A DNA stretch of 7,366 bases from Gemmatimonadota bacterium (GTDB taxonomy: Bacteria > Gemmatimonadota > Gemmatimonadetes > Gemmatimonadales > GWC2-71-9). The stretch's first letter is position 1. The number at the start of each line of letters is the position of its first letter. The notes beneath the pieces are model-generated. The model saw only the letters and a program-made list of their open reading frames with translations. It searched no databases and was not told the origin of the DNA. Below are positions 6,772-7,366 of the stretch, piece by piece. The stretch is from positions 1 through 7,366 of the forward strand of contig JANYCP010000358.1 of assembly GCA_025360265.1 (NCBI GenBank), read 5' to 3'. The position numbers were made by a program, and so were the translations under genes.

Positions 6772-7366
6772 CGCAACGACCGAGGCTTGCGGCGGCGCAG
6801 CGGCAGCAGCTCGAGCGGTGCGCGCAGGAAGTCGAACAGACCAAGCCGTGAGCCGCCCCGTTCTTCCCAATGTTCCAGCGGGATCTCGCGCAGACGCGAA
6901 GTCGCGGCATCACCAGCAGCATCGGCGAGCCGGCCGATCAGTTCCACGTCGAAGATCCACTTGCTCTGGAATGGCTTGGCAAAGGCGCCGCGCACTTCCG
7001 GGGTATCGCGGAAGAGCTTGAGTCCGCACTGCGTGTCGTACACCGGCAACCGCAGCGCCATCGACGCGAAAGTGGCAAACACTCGGCCGAGATAGTGGCG
7101 TCGCTCGGAACGAATGATCTGGCGGCCGAGCAGCATGGCACGCGAGCCGATCGCAGCCCAGACATCACGTCGTTGTTCCAGCGCGTCGCGCAGCAACTCG
7201 ACTTCGCTGAGCGGCGCTGCAAGATCCGCGTCGATGAATCCAGCGTAGCGACCCGTTTGCGATAGCGCCTGCTCCATCCCTCGCCGGACCGCTTCCGCCT
7301 TGCCGGCGTTGCGCTCCAGTCGCAACAGCGTGACTTGCGTCGGCGCATGCTCGCGGAGCCGCTCCA
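6768..7366 (-). CDS. ALG5-like family 2 glycosyltransferase (5' end outside window)
   Basis: The C-terminal 198 residues are visible; the frame is open to the right edge, so the start and the N-terminal nucleotide-binding motif are missing. A TTG at 7325 is not a convincing start, because the frame continues upstream with family-like sequence. Visible motifs fit dolichyl/polyprenyl-phosphate glucosyltransferases: RNAGKAEAVRRGM (the RGKG-like loop), FIDADLAAPLSEV (DXD site), YDTQCGLKLFRD, WIFDVELIGRL, and a terminal PLEHWEERGGSRLGLFDFLR. No membrane helix follows, so it is a cytoplasmic or membrane-associated enzyme without the tail seen in the DPM1-like gene. It likely links a hexose from a nucleotide donor to polyprenyl phosphate. 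It is the first visible gene of the operon, and its TGA overlaps the GTG of the following GT-C-like gene. The sugar is not determinable. Confidence 0.88.
   Translation of the reverse strand, partial: ERLREHAPTQVTLLRLERNAGKAEAVRRGMEQALSQTGRYAGFIDADLAAPLSEVELLRDALEQRRDVWAAIGSRAMLLGRQIIRSERRHYLGRVFATFASMALRLPVYDTQCGLKLFRDTPEVRGAFAKPFQSKWIFDVELIGRLADAAGDAATSRLREIPLEHWEERGGSRLGLFDFLRAPLELLPLRRRKPRSLR

Noticed and set aside
6772..6870. 33-codon N-terminal extension of the 525-aa membrane protein
   Set aside because: It overlaps the glycosyltransferase gene, is a low-complexity Ala/Arg stretch, and GTG 6771 repeats the junction pattern of the next gene.
5954..6922. 322-codon minus-strand frame and the 320-codon plus-strand frame at 6133-7095
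   Set aside because: Both are Arg/His-rich without hydrophobic pattern or motifs and are shadows of the 525-aa membrane protein and the ALG5-like gene.
1..7366. tRNA, rRNA, CRISPR array, transposase or phage genes
   Set aside because: Nothing resembling these was seen; the window is filled by glycan-related coding sequence with gaps of at most 7 nt.

Overview
The window is GC-rich and almost entirely coding. It holds five complete genes, one gene cut by the right edge, and probably the last codons of another at the left edge. Nearly all encode envelope-glycan functions. The GC content, frequent GTG starts, 4-nt gene overlaps and a TMTC-like membrane protein with TPRs suggest a GC-rich environmental bacterium, for example Gemmatimonadota, Acidobacteriota or a relative. 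This placement is a low-confidence inference, since no rRNA or other taxonomic marker is present.

Layout. On the plus strand, an upstream reading frame ends at 33. It overlaps by 4 nt (GTGA) the start of a 521-aa polytopic GT-C/TMTC-like protein with C-terminal TPRs (30-1595). This gene converges on a minus-strand cluster, and the two stop codons overlap in one palindromic CTAG (1592-1595). Read 5'->3' on the minus strand, the cluster is: an ALG5-like family 2 glycosyltransferase (7366-6768, 5' end outside the window); a 525-aa polytopic GT-C-like protein (6771-5194); a 570-aa polytopic GT-C-like protein (5197-3485); a DPM1-like family 2 glycosyltransferase with a four-helix membrane tail (3477-2278); and a class I SAM methyltransferase (2281-1592). 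The minus-strand genes overlap by 4 nt, or in one case are 7 nt apart, so they very probably form one translationally coupled operon. No promoter, terminator, RNA gene, transposase or CRISPR array was seen, and no intergenic gap exceeds 7 nt.

How the genes may work together (inference). The two family 2 enzymes resemble those that charge a polyprenyl phosphate with a hexose. The polytopic GT-C-like proteins are the type that use such lipid-linked sugars outside the membrane. The methyltransferase could modify a sugar, lipid or acceptor. The TMTC-like protein on the other strand could be a further transferase of the same kind. Acceptor and sugar identity cannot be read from the sequence.

The most unusual structure is a 112-bp imperfect inverted repeat (4552-4663) inside the 570-aa gene. 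It is translated in frame as a 37-residue hydrophilic loop between two membrane helices and looks like a small palindromic mobile or REP-like element that a coding sequence has absorbed.
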